This document shows, one piece after another, positions 15,808-23,848 of a stretch of DNA of 62,129 bases (the first letter of the stretch is position 1; the number at the start of each line of letters is the position of its first letter). The position numbers were made by a program, and so were the translations under genes. Under the pieces are notes generated by a model. It ran no database searches. It was given only the letters and a program-made list of their open reading frames with translations, and had not been told where the DNA came from. The stretch spans positions 1 through 62,129 of the forward strand of contig JAGUYW010000024.1 in assembly GCA_020061105.1 (NCBI GenBank), in the 5' to 3' direction. The stretch is from Anaerolineales bacterium (GTDB lineage: Bacteria > Chloroflexota > Anaerolineae > Anaerolineales > UBA4823).

Positions 15808-17005
15808 GGTAGCAAATCACGACAATGGGACGGCCGCGCAGGTGGGTGAGAAACAAGGTGCGGCTGTGGCGAATGTCATACTGGCGCGCTGGCGGCAACC
15901 GTAGAGCCTGGATTAACTGCTCGGGCTGCAGCGGCGAACCGCGCTTTTTCACGACCACATGGTTAACCTGGCGCTGGCGTAAGATTGCCCGCAGTGATTT
16001 GAGTCCAAACGGCATCCAATCTTCAACTTGCCAGCGCCGGGCGAAGGGCGTCTCCACCGCCTGGTTGCTGGTCAGGTAGGCGATGTCGGGATCGAGCTGG
16101 GCAGCGCCGATCTGCTCGCCAACCTGCTGCACCAGCCCGGCGCGCAAGATGGCGGGATCGGGCTCGTACAGGTAGGCGCCTGGCTCACGCAGCGGCAGTG
16201 GCTGGTTGTCGTCCGGCTCATAAGGCGTAGCCAGGGTGTGACCACCTGGTAAGAGCGTTGCTCGCCGCCGGCAGGTTTTCAAAGCTCCGAACCACAGCAC
16301 GGCTTCCTTTAACTCTCCCCCCAATGAGATAAATTCCACTTCGGCGTCATACGAACGTAACTCTGCCAGGTCGACTCCGGGCGAAATTTTTACCCCCACT
16401 GCTGGGCAGCGCTCCAACCAATCCTTGATCACTGCCAGGGGCGGCTGGTAATCTCGTACTGAAAAGGCCCGTTTGTGAGCAGCGCGCCGGGCCGGGTCGA
16501 AAAACACCCCGCTTGCTGGCAAGAGTTTGAACGGCAGCCCGCTCGTCAGGTCAGCCTGTACCAAGGCAGAGCGCTCTGCCAGCCCGCGCGCGGCGAGATT
16601 AGCCTGCGCCATGGCCAGGCGCAGTTCGTCCCGGTCAAGGCCAATCGTGAAGGCAATTTCAGCCAGCGCCAGAGTATCGCTGCCCACAGAACAACCAAAA
16701 TCGTACAACCGCTCCAGGCCATAATAACGCCGGGCGCGCCAGCGCGCAATCTCGTAACTGGAGGCCTGCTCCAGCGCCGGGCGGGTGAAATACAGTTGGC
16801 TGGCAAAGGGGAATTTCGACTGCGCTTCATCACGCAGGATGGCGATTTCCAAAGCCGCCCGCGCCAGGTCAGCAGGATGTTGGCGGCTGAGCCGGGAATA
16901 GTGGGCTAGAAAATCGCTTTCGCGCGGCTTCAACTGCCGGGCAGCCTCTAAAACCTGTTGCCCGGCGGAGGTGAGCAGCGCCCGAAATGTAGCCAGATCT
17001 TGCAT
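15797..17005 (-). CDS. SAM-dependent methyltransferase with THUMP-like domain
   Basis: A 402-residue protein of the 'class I methyltransferase, THUMP-like' type. An N-terminal helical region is followed by a Rossmann-fold methyltransferase (LYDFGCSVGSDTLALA about residues 100-115; FFDPARR as the catalytic-type loop). The C-terminal THUMP-like domain contains VVKKRGSPLQPEQL and ends HSRTLFLTHLRGRPIVVICYP. The combination suggests RNA methylation, but the target is unknown. It converges on apt with an 11-base overlap, and no ribosome-binding site is obvious. Confidence 0.8.
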   Translation of the reverse strand: MQDLATFRALLTSAGQQVLEAARQLKPRESDFLAHYSRLSRQHPADLARAALEIAILRDEAQSKFPFASQLYFTRPALEQASSYEIARWRARRYYGLERLYDFGCSVGSDTLALAEIAFTIGLDRDELRLAMAQANLAARGLAERSALVQADLTSGLPFKLLPASGVFFDPARRAAHKRAFSVRDYQPPLAVIKDWLERCPAVGVKISPGVDLAELRSYDAEVEFISLGGELKEAVLWFGALKTCRRRATLLPGGHTLATPYEPDDNQPLPLREPGAYLYEPDPAILRAGLVQQVGEQIGAAQLDPDIAYLTSNQAVETPFARRWQVEDWMPFGLKSLRAILRQRQVNHVVVKKRGSPLQPEQLIQALRLPPARQYDIRHSRTLFLTHLRGRPIVVICYPNQ

Positions 17006-17023
17006 GCGAGAGAAAAGCGCTGC

Positions 17024-17449
17024 TTAACCAAACGTCAGCAAAACAATCCCGCCGACGGTCATCAAGCCTCCCAGGACGATCTTCCAGGTCAAAGGATCGC
17101 CTCCCAGGGTGATGCCCATCAAAGCCCCAAAAAGCGGCGAAGTGAATGCAATCGGCATCACCCGCCCCAAGGGAGCGCCTTTGATGGCGGCGTAGAAACA
17201 TAACATGCCGAGCGAACCGGCGATCACCCCGCCGCCCAGGATCATCATCAACAACGCCTTACCGCCTGCTTGCGGTAAGGTCTTCCACTGCGGGTAGCTG
17301 ACAAAGCTCAGCACCACCAGCGCCACGGCGGTACGAATGGTGATGCCCATCTGCGGCGATAGGTGCCCCAGGTGCAAGCCTTTCTTCTCGAAATAGCCGC
17401 CGACGCCCCAGGCGATGGCCGTCAGCAGCGCCAAGAGTTCTGGTCTCAT
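17024..17449 (-). CDS. Half-size EamA/DMT-family transporter
   Basis: A 141-residue integral membrane protein with one EamA domain of about five segments (the usual family has two). LLALLTAIAWGVGGYFEKKGL opens the protein and SPLFGALMGI lies near the end. Half-size members function as dimers in flipping or exporting small molecules, including polyprenyl-linked sugars. The ATG at 17447-17449 has GGAGG 4 bases upstream on the minus strand, so the longer reading frame is rejected. It starts 29 bases after the FAD-oxidoreductase gene and is probably co-transcribed with it. Confidence 0.78.
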   Translation of the reverse strand: MRPELLALLTAIAWGVGGYFEKKGLHLGHLSPQMGITIRTAVALVVLSFVSYPQWKTLPQAGGKALLMMILGGGVIAGSLGMLCFYAAIKGAPLGRVMPIAFTSPLFGALMGITLGGDPLTWKIVLGGLMTVGGIVLLTFG

Positions 17450-17478
17450 AAAACCTCCGGGTGAGTATGGATTACCGT

Positions 17479-18783
17479 TCAGAGTAGAGGCCCGGCGGCG
17501 ATCATTTGCCGCGCTGCCTGTCGCCCGATCTCGACCGCGAAATTGGTGCCGCGATCCCACGGGTAAACCTGGCTCATGCTGGCAAAATACAGGCCGGGCA
17601 TGGGCGTCTGGATCGGCGGCACATGCTGTGAATGGTTCAATAATGGCACCGGTTGGGCGTAAGTGGTGCGGAACAGCCAGGTCTTACGCACCCATTCGGG
17701 CTTGAAATTGGGGTTGAAGGTCGTGAAGCTGGGTAAAAAGCGCGCCAGCAATTCTTCTTGACTCAGGCGGAAGTATTCGTGGTCTGGTTCGAGATAGTCG
17801 CCGACGTAGACGATGTGATCGCCGCCGAAATATTCAGGAGACAGGAAATTGGTGTGTTCCACCACTGCCAGGAAAGGGAAGCCAGCCGACTTGGGGATGT
17901 TATACCAGTAGTAACCTTGTTCCGACAGACGCTGTTTGAGCGCCAACGCCATCACCACTGCCCCCATGCTCTTCAGCTCCAGCAAGCCTTGCAGGTAGTT
18001 CGGGGGCAGGTCTGGCGCCATGCGCGCCAGCAGGCCCGGCGAAGTAGTCGACAGGCATTGGTCAAATTCCAGCGCCCCGCCAGCGCTGTGCAGGCTCAGG
18101 CGCGCAGTCTGACCGGGGGCGATGCGTTCGATGGCTGTCGATAGGTGGATCTGCACGCCCATTTCTTTTATGTGAGCGGCAAACTGGTCACAAAAAGCCT
18201 GAAAACCGCCGCGAAAAGTGCCCAAGCGGGTGGTGCGGGCCTTCAGGCGCGCCCACAACCAGGCCATGTTTACCTGGCGGGCATAACGCTCGCCAAACTT
18301 GCCGATCATCAGCGGTTCCCACATCATCTCGTACACCCGGTCGCCGGCCCACCGGCGCATCCAGGCGTCGACGGTGTGCTTTTCCAGTGCCTGCCAGTTG
18401 TTGGTGGTGCGCAGGTACAGGCCCACCAGGCTAAAGCGCAGTTTGTTCAAGCCCCAGCCCAGCCCGGGAAACACCGCCGCCTTAATGATCGAATCGAAGG
18501 GATAGAACTTGCCCTGGTGATACATCACCGTGAACGGGCGCGGGAAGAGCACTTGCTCGCTCCAGCCCAGTTCGTCGATCAATCCCAGGATGTGCCGGTC
18601 GGTGGCGAACCAATGGTGGTAGAACTTCTCTACCGACCACTCCCAATGTGGTTCTTTGAACCCCGCCGCCAGCCCGCCAACGTGGTCGGCGGCTTCGAAA
18701 ATGGTAACCTCATGTCCGGCGCGACTCATATCGTAGGCGGCTGCCAGACCGCCCACGCCAGCGCCGATCACTGCCACGCGCAT
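17479..18783 (-). CDS. FAD-dependent amine-oxidase-type oxidoreductase (protoporphyrinogen oxidase/desaturase-like)
   Basis: A 434-residue flavoprotein. The N-terminal dinucleotide-binding motif is VIGAGVGGLAAAYDMSRAGH, followed by FEAADHVGGLAAG. The C terminus GLYFASMSQVYPWDRGTNFAVEIG is the second FAD-contact segment of the family. Members act on porphyrins, carotenoids, or sugar nucleotides; the EKFYHHWF segment and the absence of carotenoid-type neighbours leave the substrate open. Its start codon overlaps the stop of the upstream UPF0104 gene, so the two are translationally coupled. A role in lipid or glycolipid modification is my inference from that pairing. Confidence 0.8.
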   Translation of the reverse strand: MRVAVIGAGVGGLAAAYDMSRAGHEVTIFEAADHVGGLAAGFKEPHWEWSVEKFYHHWFATDRHILGLIDELGWSEQVLFPRPFTVMYHQGKFYPFDSIIKAAVFPGLGWGLNKLRFSLVGLYLRTTNNWQALEKHTVDAWMRRWAGDRVYEMMWEPLMIGKFGERYARQVNMAWLWARLKARTTRLGTFRGGFQAFCDQFAAHIKEMGVQIHLSTAIERIAPGQTARLSLHSAGGALEFDQCLSTTSPGLLARMAPDLPPNYLQGLLELKSMGAVVMALALKQRLSEQGYYWYNIPKSAGFPFLAVVEHTNFLSPEYFGGDHIVYVGDYLEPDHEYFRLSQEELLARFLPSFTTFNPNFKPEWVRKTWLFRTTYAQPVPLLNHSQHVPPIQTPMPGLYFASMSQVYPWDRGTNFAVEIGRQAARQMIAAGPLL

Positions 18784-19808
18784 TACGCCTCACCTTTCTG
18801 GTATTTCAAGTTCAGGCTCTCAGCCCAGGAAAGACCCTCTTTAAAGAAATAGTAACCGCCTAACAGGGTGATCGGGAACCACAGCGCCACGTGCAGCACC
18901 AGGGTATAGGCAGCCGCGGTAGCCTTCAGCACGCCGTAAGCCTGCAGCACAGCGATCCCTGGGGCGTCGAAGGTGCCGACATAACCCGGCGCCGAGGGGA
19001 TGGTGGTGGCCAGGTTGACAATGCCGTTCATCAGCATCAAGGCGAAAAAGCTGACTTCGAAGGGGAAGGCGTGCATCACGAACCAGTATTTGGCGGTTTC
19101 GAGCAGCCAGATCACCACCGAAGTGACGAACACCATCAGGGCTTCATACGGCGAGCGCAGCGACTCCAGCCCGCCCAGGAAACGTCCTGCCAGGCCGAGG
19201 ATTTTTTCATGGTAGCGTTGAGGAAGAAATTTTTGCGTGATCCCGGCAATGATTCGCTCAGCGCGTTCAGGGAACATTGCCGCCAGCAGGAAAGCCGCCA
19301 GCGCGCCGATGAACACGCCGCTGCCCAGCAGCGCCAGGGTGCGAATATCGCCCACAAAGCCCGAATCGGCTGTCAGGCGCGCCAATTCCGGCAGGTTCAG
19401 GAAAACGAACGCCAGCATCACCACGCCGTCGTATACCCGCTCGACGATAATCGTCGCCAGCGAAGCCGAGACCGGCACATCGTGTTTGCGTTTCAACACC
19501 ACCGCCCGCAGCACCTCGCCCGCCCGGGCGGGCAGGATGTTGTTGCCAAAATACCCAATTGTCACGATAGGGAACATGGCGCGGGTCGAAATGGCTTTGA
19601 CCGGGCGCAGCAGGTAGTGCCAGCGCCAGGCGCGCGCCCATACGCCGATGAAATAGACCGCCACGCCGGGGATCAGCCACAGGTAGTTGGCCTGTTGAAA
19701 GGCCTCGCCCAGGTCTTGCAGGCCCAGGCCGCGCAGCGCCAGGTACAAAAAGAACAGGCTGATGATCACACCCAGCCAGAACTGCCAGGAAGAGAGAGCA
19801 CGCTTCAT
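18783..19808 (-). CDS. UPF0104/LPG-synthase-transmembrane-domain family protein
   Basis: A 341-residue integral membrane protein with about eight segments and no soluble synthase domain. It has the family landmarks RAWRWHYLLRP, GYFGNNILPARAGEVLRAVVL, and a C-terminal SAPGYVGTFDAPGIAVLQAYG. Relatives are flippases or membrane parts of lipid-modifying enzymes. I start it at ATG 19806-19808, because it lies 7 bases after a TGGTAGAAT box; a longer frame would place that promoter inside the gene. It leads a three-gene minus-strand transcript with the oxidoreductase and the EamA half-transporter. Confidence 0.85.
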   Translation of the reverse strand: MKRALSSWQFWLGVIISLFFLYLALRGLGLQDLGEAFQQANYLWLIPGVAVYFIGVWARAWRWHYLLRPVKAISTRAMFPIVTIGYFGNNILPARAGEVLRAVVLKRKHDVPVSASLATIIVERVYDGVVMLAFVFLNLPELARLTADSGFVGDIRTLALLGSGVFIGALAAFLLAAMFPERAERIIAGITQKFLPQRYHEKILGLAGRFLGGLESLRSPYEALMVFVTSVVIWLLETAKYWFVMHAFPFEVSFFALMLMNGIVNLATTIPSAPGYVGTFDAPGIAVLQAYGVLKATAAAYTLVLHVALWFPITLLGGYYFFKEGLSWAESLNLKYQKGEA

Positions 19809-19815
19809 GGCGGGA

Positions 19816-19824
19816 ATTCTACCA
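19816..19824 (-). promoter_or_regulatory. Extended -10 of the UPF0104 gene; predicted leaderless transcript
   Basis: The minus strand reads TGGTAGAAT, ending 7 bases before the ATG (19806-19808). The gap has no Shine-Dalgarno sequence. Confidence 0.6.
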
Positions 19825-19930
19825 CTAATCGTCAGAGGGATGGAGCCTGAGAAAGTTTTGCCTTTTTGTAGCAAGCTGAGTGTTGGCACGTCAAGTGTCG
19901 GGCGCCCGAATAGCCTGCGCCAGCATACGT

Positions 19931-19936
19931 TATAAT
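19931..19936 (+). promoter_or_regulatory. -10 box, predicted leaderless transcript
   Basis: A perfect TATAAT ends 7 bases before ATG 19944. It has no TG extension and no ribosome-binding site in the gap. Confidence 0.65.
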
Positions 19937-19943
19937 TCTAGGT

Positions 19944-21374
19944 ATGCGGTTTCCAACCTGGGTTTCTGTGGTTTTGATCATTCTGCTGCTTGCCGGGGCA
20001 GGCATCGGCCTCGCCTACTGGTTCGGCGCGCCGCGACTGCTCGAAGTCAGTCCGCCGGATGGCGCAACCGCCTTACCCGCAGGGGTTGCGCTGCGCCTGG
20101 AGTTCTCACGCCCCATGCAGCCTGAGTCGGTCACACAGCGCTTGAGCATCACCCCCAGCCGCCCTGGCGCTTTCGAGTGGCAGGGCGAAACGCTGCTGTT
20201 TACCCCTGCCCAACCATGGGAGGCGGGTACGGAGGTGCAGGCGGTTTTGCAACCCGGAGCGCAGGCGTCGGCCTGGTTGGCCGCGCCGATGCGCCAGTCG
20301 GTCAGCTGGTCGTTTCGCATTCGCCAGCCCGAATTGGCTTACCTGTATCCTTCCACCGGCCCAGCCAGTATCTACGTGCTCAACCCGTTATCAGGCGTCA
20401 GCGCCCCCCTGGTCGAGAATTTGGGCGCTGTTCAGGATTTTGTGATCGGTCCGAGTGGAACGACGATCTATTTCAGCAGCCGCATCGCGACGGATCGCAG
20501 CGCCATCTATCGCTTGGATTTGAGTACGTCTGAAACATTGTTAGGCGAACCGGAAGATGCGCCAGGCGCTGCGCCGGCTCAGGTGGTTGATTGCCCGCAG
20601 GCCTTGTGCCAGGGCGTGGCGCTCTCGCCCGATGGGCGCTACCTGGCATACGAGCGCGGGTCTCTCCCGGGCAGCGGGAAGCCTTCGTTGTTCCAGGTGT
20701 GGGTGCTGCCGCTCGAAGAGGGTGGTGGGGAGGCGTTTTTAGCAGGCGATGCCCAGCGTGAAACATTATTGCCAGCCTGGTCTTCTACTGGCGTGCTCAG
20801 TTTTTATGACCTCACTGCCAGGGCTTTTATTTTCTACGATCTGCAAAATGGTGTGCAGGCCAGTTTCCCTAACCAAACCGGGCAAAGTGGCAGTTGGCAT
20901 CCGAACGGGCGTGAGTTTATCGCCCCTGAGATTATCTTTACGGATGAGAATGTTGCCGAGTCGGTCGAGGACCTGCCAGCGCTGGCGAACAGCTATTTGT
21001 TTTCTTTTGACTGGTTGGGCAACCACGCTGTAAACCTGACTCCGGGCTTGGACGTCGAAGACGCTGCCCCGGCATTTTCTCCAAACGGCAATTTCCTGGC
21101 TTTTACCCGCAAATTCCTCGATCCGCAGCGTTGGACCCCAGGGCGGCAGATCTGGATTTTGCACATGTCCAGCCGCCAGGCGCAGCAAATGACCGATGAC
21201 CCAACCTACAACCATTTCAACCTGTCCTGGAGCCCAGCCGGCGGTTTGTTGGCGTATGTGCGCTTCAACCAGGATGCCCCAATCGATCCACCCGAATTAT
21301 GGTTGATGGATGTCCTGACAGGGCGCGCCATCCAGATTGCCTTTGCAGCGTATTCACCACAATGGATCCCCTAG
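19944..21374 (+). CDS. Exported Ig-like/beta-propeller protein
   Basis: A 476-residue protein with an N-terminal signal anchor (residues 8-27). A bacterial Ig-like domain follows (VSPPDGATALPAGVALRLEFSRPM, about 35-125), then a TolB-like propeller. Propeller blades show as repeated SPDG/SPNG motifs (VALSPDGRYLAYE, FSPNGNFLAFTR, SWSPAGGLLAYVR). No enzymatic residues are visible; it is likely a periplasmic or surface protein-interaction module. The stop is overlapped by the thioredoxin-like gene, so the two are coupled. Confidence 0.82.
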   Translation: MRFPTWVSVVLIILLLAGAGIGLAYWFGAPRLLEVSPPDGATALPAGVALRLEFSRPMQPESVTQRLSITPSRPGAFEWQGETLLFTPAQPWEAGTEVQAVLQPGAQASAWLAAPMRQSVSWSFRIRQPELAYLYPSTGPASIYVLNPLSGVSAPLVENLGAVQDFVIGPSGTTIYFSSRIATDRSAIYRLDLSTSETLLGEPEDAPGAAPAQVVDCPQALCQGVALSPDGRYLAYERGSLPGSGKPSLFQVWVLPLEEGGGEAFLAGDAQRETLLPAWSSTGVLSFYDLTARAFIFYDLQNGVQASFPNQTGQSGSWHPNGREFIAPEIIFTDENVAESVEDLPALANSYLFSFDWLGNHAVNLTPGLDVEDAAPAFSPNGNFLAFTRKFLDPQRWTPGRQIWILHMSSRQAQQMTDDPTYNHFNLSWSPAGGLLAYVRFNQDAPIDPPELWLMDVLTGRAIQIAFAAYSPQWIP

Positions 21375-21874
21375 CACATACCCCTGCCCTGCTTTTTGAA
21401 CTGCCTGATTTACAAGGCCAGACTCATCGCCTGGCAGACCAGCTTGGTCGCGTGGTTGTGCTGAACTTCTGGTCGGCAGAGTGCCCGTGGTGCAAACGCA
21501 CCGATCGGGAGATTGAATCCTACTTGAAGGATTGGGGCGATAAAGTCATCTATTGGAGCATCGCCTGCAATGCCAACGAGCCGGTGGAATTATTGGCGGG
21601 GGTCGCCCAGCACCGCAATTTACCCGTGCTGCTGGTCGATGAAACACAATCTGTTGCAGATCTTTACCAGGCTCACACCACACCGCACGTTTTCGTGATC
21701 GATCCGCAAGGAATGTTGATCTATCAGGGGGCTGTGGACGATGTCACCTTCCGCCAGCGTATTGCCACGCGGCATTACCTGCACGAAGTGGTGGAGGCAA
21801 CCTTGCGCGGTCAGCCTGCTCCGATGACACAAACCCCGGCTTATGGCTGTACGATTGTACGTCGCCTGGCCTAA
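21362..21874 (+). CDS. Thioredoxin-fold (TlpA/redoxin-like) protein
   Basis: A 170-residue protein with a redox CPWC motif in VVVLNFWSAECPWCKR (about residues 33-48). The thioredoxin cis-proline segment is TTPHVFVIDPQG. The C terminus AYGCTIVRR has the extra cysteine of the 'GCSIKR'-ended redoxin family. No signal peptide is visible with the chosen start. ATG 21362 overlaps the end of the preceding propeller gene by 13 bases, implying coupled translation. It is probably a thiol-disulfide oxidoreductase, but the partner is unknown. Confidence 0.82.
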   Translation: MDPLAHTPALLFELPDLQGQTHRLADQLGRVVVLNFWSAECPWCKRTDREIESYLKDWGDKVIYWSIACNANEPVELLAGVAQHRNLPVLLVDETQSVADLYQAHTTPHVFVIDPQGMLIYQGAVDDVTFRQRIATRHYLHEVVEATLRGQPAPMTQTPAYGCTIVRRLA

Positions 21875-21959
21875 ACACTTTTGGCAACCAGACATTTCCC
21901 CCCGATTGCTTTTCAAGCTGCAAGCAAAAATCGCCTCAGGAGGCGCTGACTCGTCGAGC

Positions 21960-22904
21960 TTACTCGCTATTCCATGAAATTTCACCGCGCGCCCGCAATT
22001 CTTGCGGCAGCAGGCTGTGATATATGAATTGGTGGGTGGGGGTTGGGTGGCCTGCTTCCAACCCGATGCGCACGACGGCGCCGCTCTGCGAGGCTAACTC
22101 CGAAGGCCGCCTTTGTTTAATGTCTCTTTGCATGGATGGGATCACCTCCGGGGCGATACTGTCGATGAAAGATAGGGTGTTGGCGGTGATCTGGGCCGGC
22201 AGCCGCACGCCGCGCGCTCGCCCTACCTGGACGACCTCTTCGATGGCCGCCTCCAGCATTTGGCGCGTCTCTGGAACGGTGCGAATCACGCCGATGGGGG
22301 CGTTGGCAACCGCACCCACCCCGCTAACAGCCGCAATGAACACGAATTTCTCCCAAATTGCGACCTGGATATCCTCGGCAATCGTTACCTTCACACCAGC
22401 CTGTGCAAAGGCCTGGCGCAGGTTTTCCACCCGCTGGCTGAGGCGCCTGTCGAATTCGCCGATGACGATTTGCGGTTCGATGCCTACATGGCGGATATAC
22501 CCCGGCGCTGCCTGGTTTGCTGAAATTTTGCACAAACCGCCCACGATCTGCTGTTTGCCCAACACGGCCGCCAGTTGGGCAGGGGCGTCGACGCCGTTTC
22601 CCAGGAAGACCACGCCAGAGTTTTCGTCGACCAGAGGCGAAATAGCCAAAGCCGCATCGGGCGTCTGCCAGGCTTTGACGCATACCAGAACCCAGTCGAC
22701 CGGGCCTATCTTGCGGGGATCGTCGGTCACTGAAACCGGATAGATTGTGAAATCGCCAAGGATCGAGTCTACTCGCAAGCCGCTGTTGTGCAGGGCTTTG
22801 TGATGTTCGCCACGGGCGATAAAGTGTACGTCTTCAATGCTCTGTGCCAGGCGACCCCCGAAATAACCGCCGATACCACCGCTGCCAAAAATTGCAATTC
22901 GCAT
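21960..22904 (-). CDS. panE: 2-dehydropantoate 2-reductase
   Basis: A 314-residue NADPH-dependent reductase that makes pantoate in the pantothenate/CoA pathway. It has a Rossmann MRIAIFGSGGIGGYFGGRLA N terminus and the WDQ-type catalytic region around VAIWEKFVFIAAVSGV (the lysine is conserved). The C-terminal domain includes PSMQRDIKQRRPSELASQSG, with the substrate-site serine and glutamate. An AGGAGG site precedes the ATG on the minus strand, behind a TATAAT box. No other pan genes adjoin, and ketopantoate-reductase paralogues with other substrates exist. Confidence 0.85.
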   Translation of the reverse strand: MRIAIFGSGGIGGYFGGRLAQSIEDVHFIARGEHHKALHNSGLRVDSILGDFTIYPVSVTDDPRKIGPVDWVLVCVKAWQTPDAALAISPLVDENSGVVFLGNGVDAPAQLAAVLGKQQIVGGLCKISANQAAPGYIRHVGIEPQIVIGEFDRRLSQRVENLRQAFAQAGVKVTIAEDIQVAIWEKFVFIAAVSGVGAVANAPIGVIRTVPETRQMLEAAIEEVVQVGRARGVRLPAQITANTLSFIDSIAPEVIPSMQRDIKQRRPSELASQSGAVVRIGLEAGHPTPTHQFIYHSLLPQELRARGEISWNSE

Positions 22905-22924
22905 GAGCGCCTCCTATGCCGGTG

Positions 22925-22930
22925 ATTATA
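22925..22930 (-). promoter_or_regulatory. -10 box of panE
   Basis: Perfect TATAAT on the minus strand. The predicted leader is short (about 14 bases) and contains AGGAGG before the ATG at 22902-22904, so unlike several neighbours this transcript has a ribosome-binding site. Confidence 0.65.
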
Positions 22931-23013
22931 GCGCTGCATCTGGGATTCGCAAAGCGCCAAAAAATAGGGTAAAATCGATCTAATCGCCTGCAGGACAGCA
23001 GGTCAGCTTGACT

Positions 23014-23032
23014 AGACAAGACAAGACAAGAC
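23014..23032. repeat. 5-base tandem repeat (AGACA, 3.8 copies)
   Basis: The repeat lies in the presumed leader of the LysM gene, between a TAAAAT box (22970-22975) and the start codon. Slippage here would shift an upstream TTG reading frame but not the ATG-initiated protein. Confidence 0.8.
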
Positions 23033-23043
23033 TGGAAAGACTT

Positions 23044-23781
23044 ATGAGTGATAAAGAATCCGCACAAAATGTTATCGACGCTTACCGGAAACGCCAACAG
23101 GCAGCCCGGCGAGCGCCGGTTGTGGTCGGTGTTGCCGCAGTTTTTTTGATCCTGGGCGCAGCCCTGTTGATTTTCTGGTTTGTGGGTGATGTCGAACTGC
23201 CTTCGATTGCTTTATTCCCCTCGCAGACGCCTACGCCGACCGACACCGCCACCCCAACCAGCACCCCCACCATCACGCCCACTCCTACCGACACACCAAC
23301 TGAAACGCCCACTCCCACCGAAACCCTTACCCCTACGCCTTCCGGGCCGTTTATCTACGAAGTGGAAGATGGCGACACCTTGTGGGGCATCTCGGTGAAG
23401 TTCAATGTGGATCTGCTGGTGTTGATTACGGTCAACTCGCTCGATCCAGCGAACCCCACCATTCAGGTCGGCCAAAGGTTAACCATCCCAGCGCCGGATA
23501 CCGAATTGCCCACTGCTACCCCGCTGCCCGAAAATTTGGGACGTGGCGCCAAGATTAACTACCAGGTTCAATTGGGCGATTCACTGCTTTCAATCGCATT
23601 GCAGTTCAACAGCACGATTGAGGCGATCAAAACTGAGAACAAGATCGAAAACGAAAATGAGATCTATGTCGGTCAGATGTTGATCGTGCCGGTGAACCTG
23701 GTTACAGCTGTGCCAACCAACACACCCACCTTCACCCTGGCGCCCGGGACACTCAGCCCCTCGGCTACGGCGGCGCCATAG
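23044..23781 (+). CDS. Membrane-anchored double-LysM protein
   Basis: A 245-residue protein with a short cytosolic N terminus, a membrane segment (about 27-48) and a long Thr/Pro linker (about 60-105). Two LysM domains follow: YEVEDGDTLWGISVKFNVDL...VGQRLTIP and YQVQLGDSLLSIALQFNST...VGQMLIVP. A Thr/Pro tail ends the protein. LysM domains bind N-acetylglucosamine polymers such as peptidoglycan, so it probably tethers the membrane to the wall. ATG 23044, with GGAAAG upstream, is preferred to an in-frame TTG at 23008. A weak -10 (TAAAAT) lies 69 bases upstream. Confidence 0.85.
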   Translation: MSDKESAQNVIDAYRKRQQAARRAPVVVGVAAVFLILGAALLIFWFVGDVELPSIALFPSQTPTPTDTATPTSTPTITPTPTDTPTETPTPTETLTPTPSGPFIYEVEDGDTLWGISVKFNVDLLVLITVNSLDPANPTIQVGQRLTIPAPDTELPTATPLPENLGRGAKINYQVQLGDSLLSIALQFNSTIEAIKTENKIENENEIYVGQMLIVPVNLVTAVPTNTPTFTLAPGTLSPSATAAP

Positions 23782-23835
23782 CGCTTCTACTGTTGAATCT
23801 TCTGCTGGCGCTGCGCCGGGAAGCATTGTTTAAGG

Positions 23836-23841
23836 TATAAT
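23836..23841 (+). promoter_or_regulatory. -10 box of sortase; predicted leaderless transcript
   Basis: A perfect TATAAT ends 7 bases before ATG 23849. The gap (CGCCCGC) has no Shine-Dalgarno sequence. Confidence 0.68.
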
Positions 23842-23848
23842 CGCCCGC

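Noticed and set aside
18891-19850. Long plus-strand open frame antisense to the UPF0104 gene
   Set aside because: It has an unnatural Gln/Arg/His-rich composition, no ribosome-binding site and no family pattern; it is the shadow of a GC-rich membrane-protein gene on the other strand.
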